Positions 1 through 8,307 of a stretch of 64,000 bases of DNA are shown piece after piece (the first letter of the stretch is position 1; the number at the start of each line of letters is the position of its first letter). Both the position numbers and the translations under genes were made by a program. The notes beneath the pieces were generated by a model. It was given only the letters and a program-made list of their open reading frames with translations, did not search any database and was not told the DNA's origin. Source of the stretch: JAMXLO01 sp963832895 (GTDB taxonomy: Bacteria; Pseudomonadota; Alphaproteobacteria; Acetobacterales; Acetobacteraceae); the NCBI GenBank assembly GCA_963832895.1, contig CAWHVQ010000009.1:204523-268522 (forward strand), given 5' to 3'.

Positions 1-1105
1 AGCTCAGCACGGCCTCCGTCTTCCGCTTGATCAGATCAAAGTCGATCTCGGCCGCCAGGCCCGGCCCCGTTGGCGCGTGCAGCATGCCCTCGCGATCGAT
101 CTCCAGCTCCTTCGCCATGCCGTATTTGTGCGCGCCGTCCGGCAGCAGCACCTCAAACATCGTGGTGTTGCGGATCGCCATGCACAGATGCAGGTTGGCC
201 ACGTTGTTCAGCGAGTTGCCCGAGTGATGCACCTCGTACTTGATGTTGAAAGCCTCGCCGAGATGCGCGGTCTTCAACATGGTGGTGAGACCGCCCTTGT
301 TCGGGATGTCGCCGCGCAGATAGTCGGTGGCGCGCTCGGTCAGCCAGATCGGATAAGTCTCCAATCCGCCGGCGGGAAACTCCGTCGCCATGATCGGGAT
401 ATCAAGCTTCTCGCGCAGCTTGACGTAGTTGTAGATGTCCTCGTCCGACATCGGATCTTCATACCAATAGTAACCCATTTCCTCGATCGCGCGGCCGACG
501 CGTAGCGCGTCGGTGTAGCCGTAGCTCCAGGTGGAATTGAGCATCAGCCGGAAATCATCGCCCACCGCCCGGCGAACTGCCACGCACACTTTGATGTCCT
601 CGTCAGGATCGCGCGGTGGATGAATCTTGTAGGCGCGCCAGCCGTTTGCCTTGAATGTCTGCGCCTGATCGACATAGGCCGCGATGTCGGGCAGCACCTG
701 CGAACTCGCGTACGCGAGGATCGAATTGCGGCACGTGCCCATCAGTGCGTGCACCGGCAGCTTGGCGATCTTGCCACACAGGTCCCACAGCGCCGTGTCC
801 ACCGCGCCGATCGTGCGGTAGCTCACAATGCGCGACACCAGCCGCATGGCGCCGTGGATGCGTTCGCGCTCCAACGGGTTCTGTCCCATCAGCAGCGGCT
901 TCAGCGAGCGAATAAGCTGCGGCCCGTCCATCGACGCGGGATTGGTTGCCGCGCCCAGGAAGGCGTGCCCTTCCAATCCCTCGTCTGTGTGGATACGCAA
1001 CAGTCCCAGATTGCTGGTGGACGATGCCAACGCGCCAAGGTGGTAGCGCGTTGCCGGGATGCCGTCCCACGCGAAGATGGTCAGCGATACATCGTCGATC
1101 TTCAT
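1..1105 (-). CDS. Enolase-superfamily (mandelate racemase / muconate lactonizing) enzyme, 3' end cut by window edge
   Basis: About 368 residues are readable before the frame runs off base 1, so the C-terminus is missing. The frame starts ATG (MKIDDVSLTIFAWDG) and has the order of the superfamily: an N-terminal capping domain, then a barrel with a K-x-H element (AYKIHPP), metal-ligand strands ending in LMLNSTW, YYWYEDP and IMATEF, and a late His (YEVHHSGN). These enzymes abstract a proton alpha to a carboxylate with Mg2+, as in sugar-acid dehydratases and racemases. The first ligand appears to be Asn where many members have Asp. It lies 3 bases after the CDGSH gene, as the last visible gene of the hyuAB operon, so it probably acts on the same carboxylic acid or amide pathway. 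The substrate cannot be assigned. Confidence 0.85.
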   Translation of the reverse strand, partial: MKIDDVSLTIFAWDGIPATRYHLGALASSTSNLGLLRIHTDEGLEGHAFLGAATNPASMDGPQLIRSLKPLLMGQNPLERERIHGAMRLVSRIVSYRTIGAVDTALWDLCGKIAKLPVHALMGTCRNSILAYASSQVLPDIAAYVDQAQTFKANGWRAYKIHPPRDPDEDIKVCVAVRRAVGDDFRLMLNSTWSYGYTDALRVGRAIEEMGYYWYEDPMSDEDIYNYVKLREKLDIPIMATEFPAGGLETYPIWLTERATDYLRGDIPNKGGLTTMLKTAHLGEAFNIKYEVHHSGNSLNNVANLHLCMAIRNTTMFEVLLPDGAHKYGMAKELEIDREGMLHAPTGPGLAAEIDFDLIKRKTEAVLS

Positions 1106-1108
1106 GTG

Positions 1109-1354
1109 CTACAAACTCCGATGCGTCCCGTCGCAGCGCGGCTTGTTGCCGGTGTGCTTGCAGCCGCAGAAAGCGACCTGGCCGGATTCCTCCGCCTTGA
1201 ACTCGACCGGCGCGAAGCCGCTGCCCTTGTGCGATCCATCGCAGAACGGCTGGTTACCGCTCTTGCCGCAGGCGCACCACCAGTATGACTTGCCGGCCTC
1301 CACATCCATCCGATAGGGGCTCTTCTGCGCGATGACCGGTTGCGTGTCTGACAT
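1109..1354 (-). CDS. Double CDGSH-type iron-sulfur protein (mitoNEET-like)
   Basis: An 81-residue protein carries two CDGSH cluster motifs: CACGKSGNQPFCDGSH near residues 27-42 and CGCKHTGNKPRCDGTH near 63-78. Each provides three Cys and one His for a [2Fe-2S] cluster. This two-motif layout is the usual small bacterial form of the CDGSH family. Members are soluble redox or cluster-transfer proteins, and most bacterial ones have no defined partner. The gene sits between hyuB (19-base gap) and the enolase-superfamily gene (3-base gap) on the same strand, so it is probably co-transcribed and may serve an oxidoreductase of this pathway. That role is inferred from position only. Confidence 0.93.
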   Translation of the reverse strand: MSDTQPVIAQKSPYRMDVEAGKSYWWCACGKSGNQPFCDGSHKGSGFAPVEFKAEESGQVAFCGCKHTGNKPRCDGTHRSL

Positions 1355-1373
1355 TTCCGCTCTCCTTGTTCTC

Positions 1374-3068
1374 TCACATCGGGTCGGCGCCGTAGTCGCG
1401 TCGCGCCGCCATCGGGGTAACGTATCCGTCCAGCAGGTCTTCGGAAAGATGCGCGCGATCGCGACCGGATGGCGGGCCGTAACCGCCTGAACCGGGCGCC
1501 TCGATCACCACCAGCGAACCGGCGGGCGCGATGAAGCCGCCCTTGCTGATAAGCCTGCGCGCGTTGCCGTTGGGCGGTATCAGTTCGAGCTTCGCCGGCG
1601 CGCCAGCCTTGCCGCCGTCCAGACCGAACGGTGGCGTGACGGTGCGTTCGCAGCAGACCGCCGCATGGGCCTGCCGCTCCAGCACCCGCCACACACGCCG
1701 CACGCCGAGGCCGCCGCGCCAGGTGCCGGCGCCGCCGCTGTCGGGCACCAGCGCGTATTCCTCGACGCGCAGCGGAAAGCTCATCTCGATGATCTCGATC
1801 GGCGTGTTCATCATGTTGGAAACGGTTGACGCGACGGCGTTGATGCCATCCTTCACCGGCCGCGCGCCGAAGCCACCCTTCACGGACTCGTAGCTGACAT
1901 AGCGCTCGCCGCTGCGATAGTCCGTGCCGCCGAAGGTCATGACCGCCGAGGTGCCCTGCGATCCCGCCATCACGGTGCGCGGCGTGAAGGCGAACATTGC
2001 TGCCATCACCATGTCGGCAACGCGATGCGAAATCTCGTGGTTGGCGTAGACCACCGGCGCGGGAAGCTGCGCATTCACCACCGACCCCGGCGGCGCCGTC
2101 ACCGTGACCGGCCGCCAGCAGCCGGAGTTGGGTGGGATCAGGCTCTTCGGATCGGCGATCATCTTCAGCGCGCAGAACACGCCGGACGCGGTCACCGTGA
2201 GCGGCGCATTCATCGGCCCTGCCACCTGCGGATCGGAACCGGCGAAGTCGGCGGTGATCGTGTCGCCGCGCTTGACGATGCGCAGCTTCACTGTGAAGGT
2301 CTCGTCATCGACGTCGCCGGGCGCAATGACGCCGTCGCCATCGAAGACATCGGAAAACTCCGCCTCACCATCGGGCAGCGCGCGCAGCGCGGCGCGCATC
2401 ATAGTCTCCGAGTAGTCCTGCACCTCCTGCATGATGTCCAGCAGCGTGTCGGTGCCGTATTTGGCCGCGAGAGCCTGCAGTCGTGCGGCGGCACGCCAGT
2501 TCGCCGCCACCTGCGCGCGCAGGTCCCCAAGGCGCTCGGTGGGGGTGCGGACATTGGCGAAGATGATCGCCTCAATGGCGGGATCGGGCTTGCCGTCACG
2601 ATACAAACGTATAGGCGGCAGGCGCAGCCCCTCGCCGTAGATCTCCGTCACCGCGCCGTAGCTGCCGGGTGTGGCGCTGCCGATGTCGGGCCAGTGCGCG
2701 CGAACGCAGCCGAAGCCGAGGAGACGGCCTTCGTGGAAGGCAGGCGCGACGACGTTCACGTCAGGCAGATGCGAGCCACCCTGATACGGATCGTTATGGA
2801 TGAACACGTCGCCGGGGCCGACATCAGGGAACGCCTGCACGACCGCGCGCACCGCGTCCGGCATGGAGCCGAGATGAATCGGCAGATCGGGGCCTTGCGC
2901 GACCATGTTGCCCCGTACGTCGAAGATACCGCAGGAGTAGTCGCCGGCCACTTTCAGCAGTGGCGAATACGCCGTCTTGGCCAGGACGATCTTCATCTCC
3001 TCCGCCGCACAGGTGAGCGCGTTCTTCACCACCTCGAAACGGGCCGGGTCGGTCTTCAGTCTGGGCAT
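1374..3068 (-). CDS. hyuB: Hydantoinase B / oxoprolinase subunit B family protein (HyuB)
   Basis: A 564-residue member of the HyuB family, the second subunit of ATP-dependent N-methylhydantoinases, oxoprolinases and acetone/acetophenone carboxylases. Family landmarks are the start PRLKTDPARFEVVKNAL, the GDYSCGIFD segment, FIHNDPYQGGSHLPDV near residues 100-115 and NHEISHRVADM further on. The ATG at 3068 was chosen because AGGTG lies 8 bases upstream; an ATG at 3083 would add five residues. It is directly downstream of hyuA, separated by part of a palindromic repeat. HyuA binds ATP and HyuB completes the active site. The substrate is not predictable; a lactam, hydantoin or ketone is possible. 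Confidence 0.92.
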   Translation of the reverse strand: MPRLKTDPARFEVVKNALTCAAEEMKIVLAKTAYSPLLKVAGDYSCGIFDVRGNMVAQGPDLPIHLGSMPDAVRAVVQAFPDVGPGDVFIHNDPYQGGSHLPDVNVVAPAFHEGRLLGFGCVRAHWPDIGSATPGSYGAVTEIYGEGLRLPPIRLYRDGKPDPAIEAIIFANVRTPTERLGDLRAQVAANWRAAARLQALAAKYGTDTLLDIMQEVQDYSETMMRAALRALPDGEAEFSDVFDGDGVIAPGDVDDETFTVKLRIVKRGDTITADFAGSDPQVAGPMNAPLTVTASGVFCALKMIADPKSLIPPNSGCWRPVTVTAPPGSVVNAQLPAPVVYANHEISHRVADMVMAAMFAFTPRTVMAGSQGTSAVMTFGGTDYRSGERYVSYESVKGGFGARPVKDGINAVASTVSNMMNTPIEIIEMSFPLRVEEYALVPDSGGAGTWRGGLGVRRVWRVLERQAHAAVCCERTVTPPFGLDGGKAGAPAKLELIPPNGNARRLISKGGFIAPAGSLVVIEAPGSGGYGPPSGRDRAHLSEDLLDGYVTPMAARRDYGADPM

Positions 3069-3080
3069 GTGCACACCTGT

Positions 3081-3160
3081 CATTGCGCGGAGGAGAAAAG
3101 CGACACGGCAATTCCCATCACGAGGGTGGAGACTGCTTCGTCGCAGTGCTCCTCGCAATG
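3081..3160. repeat. REP-like imperfect palindrome at the hyuA/hyuB junction
   Basis: The stretch begins CATTGCGCGGAGGAG and ends CTCCTCGCAATG. The right arm (3136-3160) read in reverse matches the left arm (from 3081) over roughly 25 bases with several mismatches. The CATTGCGAGGAGC...GACGAAGCA pattern resembles dispersed palindromic repeats common in alphaproteobacterial chromosomes. It overlaps the hyuA stop codon (3118-3120) and therefore encodes the last residues of HyuA. Only one copy was noticed in this window. Confidence 0.7.
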
Positions 3161-5217
3161 ATGATGTATCCAAGCTCGTCGATCCGCGCCTGCCACCCCG
3201 GCGGCACGACCGCGGTGGAGTCCATCGCCTCGATGATCGCCGGCCCGACGATCCGCGTGCCGGGGGTCAGCCCATCGCGCCAGTGCACAGGCGTCGGCGT
3301 AAAGCCACTTTCGGCAAACCATACGTCACGGCTGCGCACTCGGGCGCTCGCGGGATCAGCGCGCTGCGCCAGCACGAGATCAGGCAATCGGCCGAATGCC
3401 GTCATGCGCAAATTCACCAGCTGCACGTGCTCCGAGCGGTTTGCATGTCCATAGGTCTGTTCGTGCCTCGCGTGGAAGGCGACAGCAAGTTCATCCAGTG
3501 CGGCACGGGTAATTTTGCCGTCGGCAATCGAAACCGTCAGCTCGTAAGCCTGCCGTCGATAGCGCACATCCGCCTGGCGCAGCAGCTCCTGCCGCTCCGA
3601 CGGGACCCGAGCTGCACGCAGCAGCTCGCGTCCCGCGTGCTCCATACCGGCAAACACCTCCGCGACACGCGCCGGATCGATGCTGCCCAGGTCGGCGTAC
3701 AACGTGCGTGAGTAATCTCGCTTCAGATCGCTCGCCACCAATCCAAGCGCGGAGAACGCACCAGGCGCCGGTGGCACGATAACCTCCGGTATCTGCAATT
3801 CCTCGGCAAGCGACACCGCGTGCACCGGTCCCGCGCCGCCAAACGCGACCAGGCCGAACTCCTGCGGATCGTGGCCACGTTCGATTGACACGATGCGCAA
3901 CGCCTGCGCCATGTTGCTGTTGACGACTTCAACGATGCGCGCAGCGGCTTCCGGTACCGTCATGCCGAGTGGCCGTGCGATCGCTGTGTCGATCGCGCGT
4001 TCTGCCGCAGCGAGATCGATGCGCAGCGCCCCGCCGAGCAGCACTTCGCGATCCAGCAGACCAAGCACCACGTCAGCGTCGGTCACCGTCGGCGCGGTGC
4101 CGCCAATGCCATAGCACGCGGGACCAGGGGACGCGCCCGCACTGTGCGGCCCCACCTTCAGCGCACCGCCTGGATCGACCCATGCGATCGAGCCGCCGCC
4201 GGCGCTGACTTCCGCCAGATCAATCACCGGCACGCGGATCGGATGACCGGTGCCATGCATCCAGCGATTGGCGTGGCCGGAACCACCGACCTCGTACTCG
4301 GCGGTGACCGACACGGCACCGTCGGCGATCACGCTGGCCTTCGCCGTGGTGCCGCCCATGTCGAACGAGATCAGGTTCGGTCGACCCAACTGCCGCCCTG
4401 ACAGCGAGGCGGCAATCACGCCGGCGGCGGGACCGGATTCGACCGCCATCGCCGGCATGCGCAGCCCCTCCGCGATGTCGAACACACCGCCGGATGAACC
4501 CATCACATGCAGTTGCGGCAAGCCGAGGCGCGATATCGCGCTCTGCAGCCGGTCAAGGTACGACGCAAGCACCGGTCCAACCACGGCGCAGACCGCCGTC
4601 GTGCTGGCGCGTTCGAATTCGCGGATCTCGGGCAGCACCTCGGATGACAGATAGACCGCGACACCAGGCAGCGCGGCGCGCAACGCTTTGCCCACGCGTC
4701 GCTCGTGCGCGTCGTTCAGGAACGAAAAGAGCAAGGATACTGCAACCGTCTGCAACTCCGCGTCGCGGATCGCCTCGATCAGCGCAGGCAACTCGTCCTC
4801 TGCCAGGGGCGTCACCACCTCGCCCTGTGCATCGATCCGCTCGGTGATCTCGAACCGCCAGCGCCGCGGCACCAACACCGCGGGCGGGTCCTGCAGCAGA
4901 TCATAGAGATCGGCCCGCGATGAACGCCGCAACTCCAGGATGTCGCGCATGCCACGCGTCGTGACGAACCCGGCACGCGCGCCCTTGTTCTCCAGCAGCG
5001 CGTTGGTCACCACCGTGGTGGCATGCGACAGCAGCGAGACATCGCCAGGGTCGATGCGGTTCGTGTCCAGACCCTGGCGGATGCCGTCGATCACCGCCTC
5101 GCCGAAGTCCTGTGGCGTCGTCAGCAGCTTGACGATGGCCATGCGGCCGGTGTCCTCCTCCACCAGAGCGACGTCGGTGAAGGTGCCGCCGATATCGATG
5201 CCGATCCGCCACGCCAT
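3118..5217 (-). CDS. hyuA: Hydantoinase A / oxoprolinase subunit A family protein (HyuA)
   Basis: A 699-residue HyuA-family protein, the ATP-binding subunit of hydantoinase/oxoprolinase-type enzymes. The N-terminus has the actin/ASKHA-like phosphate loop IGIDIGGTFTDVALV (residues 5-19). The body has HATTVVTNALLE, a SFDMGGTTAKAS loop and VAFGGAGPVHA in the second nucleotide-binding half. The ATG at 5217 places the phosphate loop at its usual distance from the start; the longer open frame upstream looks non-coding. The last 13 residues (IARSTATKQSPPS) are encoded by a palindromic repeat rather than by family sequence. hyuB follows directly. The MFS transporter gene is divergent, with 83 bases between starts. 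Confidence 0.93.
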   Translation of the reverse strand: MAWRIGIDIGGTFTDVALVEEDTGRMAIVKLLTTPQDFGEAVIDGIRQGLDTNRIDPGDVSLLSHATTVVTNALLENKGARAGFVTTRGMRDILELRRSSRADLYDLLQDPPAVLVPRRWRFEITERIDAQGEVVTPLAEDELPALIEAIRDAELQTVAVSLLFSFLNDAHERRVGKALRAALPGVAVYLSSEVLPEIREFERASTTAVCAVVGPVLASYLDRLQSAISRLGLPQLHVMGSSGGVFDIAEGLRMPAMAVESGPAAGVIAASLSGRQLGRPNLISFDMGGTTAKASVIADGAVSVTAEYEVGGSGHANRWMHGTGHPIRVPVIDLAEVSAGGGSIAWVDPGGALKVGPHSAGASPGPACYGIGGTAPTVTDADVVLGLLDREVLLGGALRIDLAAAERAIDTAIARPLGMTVPEAAARIVEVVNSNMAQALRIVSIERGHDPQEFGLVAFGGAGPVHAVSLAEELQIPEVIVPPAPGAFSALGLVASDLKRDYSRTLYADLGSIDPARVAEVFAGMEHAGRELLRAARVPSERQELLRQADVRYRRQAYELTVSIADGKITRAALDELAVAFHARHEQTYGHANRSEHVQLVNLRMTAFGRLPDLVLAQRADPASARVRSRDVWFAESGFTPTPVHWRDGLTPGTRIVGPAIIEAMDSTAVVPPGWQARIDELGYIIIARSTATKQSPPS

Positions 5218-5300
5218 GCCGTCAGTTCCTGCACTGTATCGGCCAGCATAGGTGGCACAGGGATTGAGGCAAGCATCGCCACCGCGCACACTGCACCGTC

Positions 5301-6554
5301 ATGCGCAGATCCCGCGACAGCGATTTGGCCGCCGACGGGATCTCCCGCCTGATGCTGTTCTTCGCCATCGTTTACACGGTGGAGGGAATCGGCCAGGCCA
5401 AGGCCGGTGTGATCTGGCAGCCGCTCACACACTATCTGAAGGAGACCCAGAACTGGGATCCGGTGCAGATCGCCGCGTCGCTGGCGGTGCTGGACGTGCC
5501 GTGGGTGATCAAGCCGCTCTATGGCGTCATTTCGGATTTCCTGCCGTTGTTCGGCTACCGGCGGCGCAGTTATCTGCTGCTCGCCAATGCCGGCGCTATC
5601 GCCGCGTTCTTATGGACCACCCAGGTCCTGACGCCGGCAGCGATCGTGTTCGCGCTGCTGCTGACGGCGATCGCAATGGCCGTGTCCAGCACTGTGTGCG
5701 GCGCACTCCTCGTTGAGAGCGGCCAGAAGCATCAGGCGAGTGCAACCTTCATCAACCAGCAATGGCTGTGGTTCAACATCGCGGTCATGGTGGGATCGTT
5801 GGCCGGCGGCGGGCTCGTCGAAGTCCTGTCCGCTCCCGGCGCACTGCACGCCGCCGCCGCGATCGCAGCGGTGGCACCCATCGCGGTCATCGTCAGCAGC
5901 ATTGCGCTGGTCGATGAACGGCACGCGGGCATCAATATCGCCGAACTGCGACAAGCGCTGCGCGGCTTCATCGATACCTTCCGCTCGCGCACACTGTGGC
6001 TGATCGCGGCTTTCCTGTTCTGCTACTATTTCAGCCCAGGCTTTGGCACGCCGCTCTATTTCCACATGAGTGACAACCTGCATTTTTCGCAGGGCACGAT
6101 CGGCATGTTGTCCTCGGTGAGCGCCGGCGGATGGATTGCGGGAGGTCTGCTCTACCGCCGGCTGCTGACCGGCATGACGACGCGCGCTCTGCTCAACCTC
6201 AGTATACTGGCAGGCACGCTCGTGACCTTGGCGTTCCTCGGCATGGTCAACGAAACGAGCGCGATCGCGATTTACTTCGTCAACGGCATTGCGGGCATGA
6301 TCGCCAACATCGCGACGCTGACGCTTGCAGCCGAGCATTGCCCCGAGCGGTCAGAGGGATTTGCTTTCGCAGCACTGATGTCGGTGATCAACCTGGCCAA
6401 CCCGCTCGCCGACACGATTGGCGCGTTCCTCTACCAGCATCTGTTCCACCAGGCGCTGGCGCCGCTGATCGTGGTGTCGGCGGCGTTCACCGCGTTCATA
6501 TTCCTGCTTGTGCCGCTGCTCGACAGGTTCGCGACAGCACCACAGAAGACCTGA
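5301..6554 (+). CDS. MFS transporter of the folate/biopterin (BT1)-like type
   Basis: A 417-residue integral membrane protein with about 12 hydrophobic segments. Near residue 70 it has LDVPWVIKPLYG followed by DFLPLFGYRRRSYLLL, which resembles the conserved loop of the folate-biopterin (FBT/BT1) family within the major facilitator superfamily. Eukaryotic and cyanobacterial FBT members carry pteridines; in proteobacteria the substrates are largely unknown. It is divergent from hyuA and may import a substrate of that operon, but the shared intergenic region is the only support. A perfect inverted repeat follows 16 bases after the stop. Confidence 0.8.
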   Translation: MRRSRDSDLAADGISRLMLFFAIVYTVEGIGQAKAGVIWQPLTHYLKETQNWDPVQIAASLAVLDVPWVIKPLYGVISDFLPLFGYRRRSYLLLANAGAIAAFLWTTQVLTPAAIVFALLLTAIAMAVSSTVCGALLVESGQKHQASATFINQQWLWFNIAVMVGSLAGGGLVEVLSAPGALHAAAAIAAVAPIAVIVSSIALVDERHAGINIAELRQALRGFIDTFRSRTLWLIAAFLFCYYFSPGFGTPLYFHMSDNLHFSQGTIGMLSSVSAGGWIAGGLLYRRLLTGMTTRALLNLSILAGTLVTLAFLGMVNETSAIAIYFVNGIAGMIANIATLTLAAEHCPERSEGFAFAALMSVINLANPLADTIGAFLYQHLFHQALAPLIVVSAAFTAFIFLLVPLLDRFATAPQKT

Positions 6555-6570
6555 CAGCAGGTGAAAAGGT

Positions 6571-6611
6571 GAGCAGGCATGCGCTGGTCGGGGTACCCCG
6601 CATGCCTGCTC
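6571..6611. terminator. Perfect 13-bp inverted repeat after the MFS gene, possible terminator
   Basis: GAGCAGGCATGCG (6571-6583) is exactly repeated in reverse complement at 6599-6611. The loop contains a second palindrome, GGGGTACCCC (6590-6599). It lies just downstream of the transporter stop codon. There is no T-run, so intrinsic termination is uncertain; an RNA-stabilising hairpin is equally possible. Confidence 0.5.
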
Positions 6612-6895
6612 GTCCGGATGCCTTGCCGATCAGTGGCGATACGTGTTCGGGGGAGGACGTACCACGGGTCTGATCGGCACGAGCGACGCCGGCAGTCTGC
6701 CACCAGCCGTAGTGGCGATTGCGGCCGGAACTTTCTCGGGCCGCACCTCGCGACTTATGCCAGCGAGTCGTCGCGCTCAACAGCAACGATGCCCCGCCAG
6801 TAGTCGCGGAAAATTCCCCGGAAAACCACCCAGGTGTGTTCGGGATTCACCCGAGATTTTGTCGGATGTTATGCCTGGAGTTTTCGGTTTTGTTC
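6612..6895. other. Non-coding stretch between convergent genes
   Basis: No frame here has both a plausible start and recognisable protein sequence. It separates the plus-strand transporter from the minus-strand FHA-domain gene. Apart from the hairpin to its left, nothing specific was seen. Confidence 0.5.
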
Positions 6896-8206
6896 CTACG
6901 ACGACCGGCTGCGGCGCGGCCGCAGCACCGTCACTTCGGCAAACGATGCCCGCCGCGTGCTATCTGCCTCCTGTGCCTGCAGCACGCTTTGATACTCGCA
7001 GGTCAGCACGTAGTTGCCGATCCGCAGCAGCGCGCCGTGAGACAGCCGCGCCGTACCGGCGAGGCCCTTGTTGTTCAACAGCGTGCCGTTTGTGGAGTTG
7101 AGGTCAGTGACCATGACATCGTCGCCGGCAACATCGATGCGACAATGCGCGCGTGACACTTCCGCGGCGTCCAGGAGCAGCGTGCTGGGCACCGCGCGGC
7201 CGATCGTGAGCGAACCTTGCGGCAACGCCACGCGACGCACCGCCGATTCCGGCTGCAGGATCACCAGGTGATGCTGCGGCTCCGCACCCGCCAGCAATTG
7301 TGTCGCTTCAGCTGAGCGCAGGTTGAGCGTCGCTTCGGCCGCGTGGTCCTCTGTATGCGCCGGCGAAGCCGCCGCGAGGCTGCGAGCGACCTCCGGCAAG
7401 GCACCGGCCGCAGTCCCGAATGCACGATGAAACTCCGCTGCCGCGGATTCCGACAGCGCCACGCGCAGTGACTTGCCCGGCTGACGCTCAAGCAATCCGA
7501 GGCCTGTCAGATACGCGATGTGATCGCGCGTCGTCTGGAAATTCTGCCCCGTCAGATTGAGCAGGCTTGCCGCCATCTGGTCGGCGAGGATGCCCGGCTC
7601 GCTGCCGGCGAACCTGGAAACGCCATAGTGAAGCTCGACGGCCATGTGCAGCAGCGTCCAGTGCGACAGCGAGTTGAGATGCCGGATCGCCTCGACACGA
7701 CGGGCACGCGACAGATTGCTGGCGTTGAAGATGCGATCGAGCGCCTGCCGCCACGGCTCGCGGCACCGTGTGAGTGATTGCAGAATGATCGCCCGCTGCT
7801 CGGCATCGAGCCTGCGTGGTGGCACGATGCGCGTCGCGGCATCGAGCGTGGCGACCGTTGCGCACAGCTCCTTCGCCAGCGCCAGCAGATGGCGATCGAA
7901 CAGATCGACCAGCGCCGTCGTCGGCGCGACGACCGAACGAGCCGACAGCGCCGCGTTCGGGGGGTCCACCACGCAGAGCTGCTGCTCCTTGATCTCGAGG
8001 ATGCGCTCCTTGACCGTCGAATTGTCGAGCAGGAACACCTGCTTGACAAGGCCGTAGAGCTCGCCGACAGCCGCTCCCTCGCGCCCATTGGTGCAGAGAT
8101 GGGTGACGATGTGCCACTGCGCCCGCCGAAACAGGCTGGGGAAGTGCGCGTGCCAGATCGTCTGATAGGCGGACAGGAAACGAACGACTTCGCGCTCTGC
8201 CTGCAT
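6896..8206 (-). CDS. FHA-domain protein with winged-helix-like N-terminal region
   Basis: A 436-residue protein. The C-terminal part (about 312-405) is a forkhead-associated domain with its phosphothreonine-reading residues: IGR at 335-337, SRAHCRI at 351-357 and STNGT at 371-375. These domains bind pThr peptides. The N-terminal 90 residues and a middle segment (about 185-255, with TTRDHIAYLTGLGLLERQPG) look like winged-helix modules related to MarR-type proteins; this is pattern recognition, not a scored match. Both modules together suggest a kinase-linked regulator or scaffold, but no Ser/Thr kinase gene is nearby. It lies downstream of the glycosyltransferase-methyltransferase gene on the same strand. 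Confidence 0.8.
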   Translation of the reverse strand: MQAEREVVRFLSAYQTIWHAHFPSLFRRAQWHIVTHLCTNGREGAAVGELYGLVKQVFLLDNSTVKERILEIKEQQLCVVDPPNAALSARSVVAPTTALVDLFDRHLLALAKELCATVATLDAATRIVPPRRLDAEQRAIILQSLTRCREPWRQALDRIFNASNLSRARRVEAIRHLNSLSHWTLLHMAVELHYGVSRFAGSEPGILADQMAASLLNLTGQNFQTTRDHIAYLTGLGLLERQPGKSLRVALSESAAAEFHRAFGTAAGALPEVARSLAAASPAHTEDHAAEATLNLRSAEATQLLAGAEPQHHLVILQPESAVRRVALPQGSLTIGRAVPSTLLLDAAEVSRAHCRIDVAGDDVMVTDLNSTNGTLLNNKGLAGTARLSHGALLRIGNYVLTCEYQSVLQAQEADSTRRASFAEVTVLRPRRSRSS

Positions 8207-8263
8207 CGGCCTCTCCGCGGCACTCCCATGGTTCCCGCGCAGGCTAGACTAACAGGGCAGTCA

Positions 8264-8307
8264 AGGCAAAATCTGTGAAGTGCGTCAACGATTTACGCAT
8301 TTTGCCT
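8264..8307. repeat. Inverted repeat overlapping the end of the glycosyltransferase gene
   Basis: AGGCAAAAT (8264-8272) is matched in reverse complement by ATTTTGCCT (8299-8307), with an inner TGCGT/ACGCA pair. The repeat spans the stop codon at 8293 and the region upstream of the FHA gene. It could be a terminator-like hairpin for the upstream gene or a binding site for a regulator. A TTGACT sequence directly follows it on the minus strand but has no good -10 partner. Confidence 0.4.
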
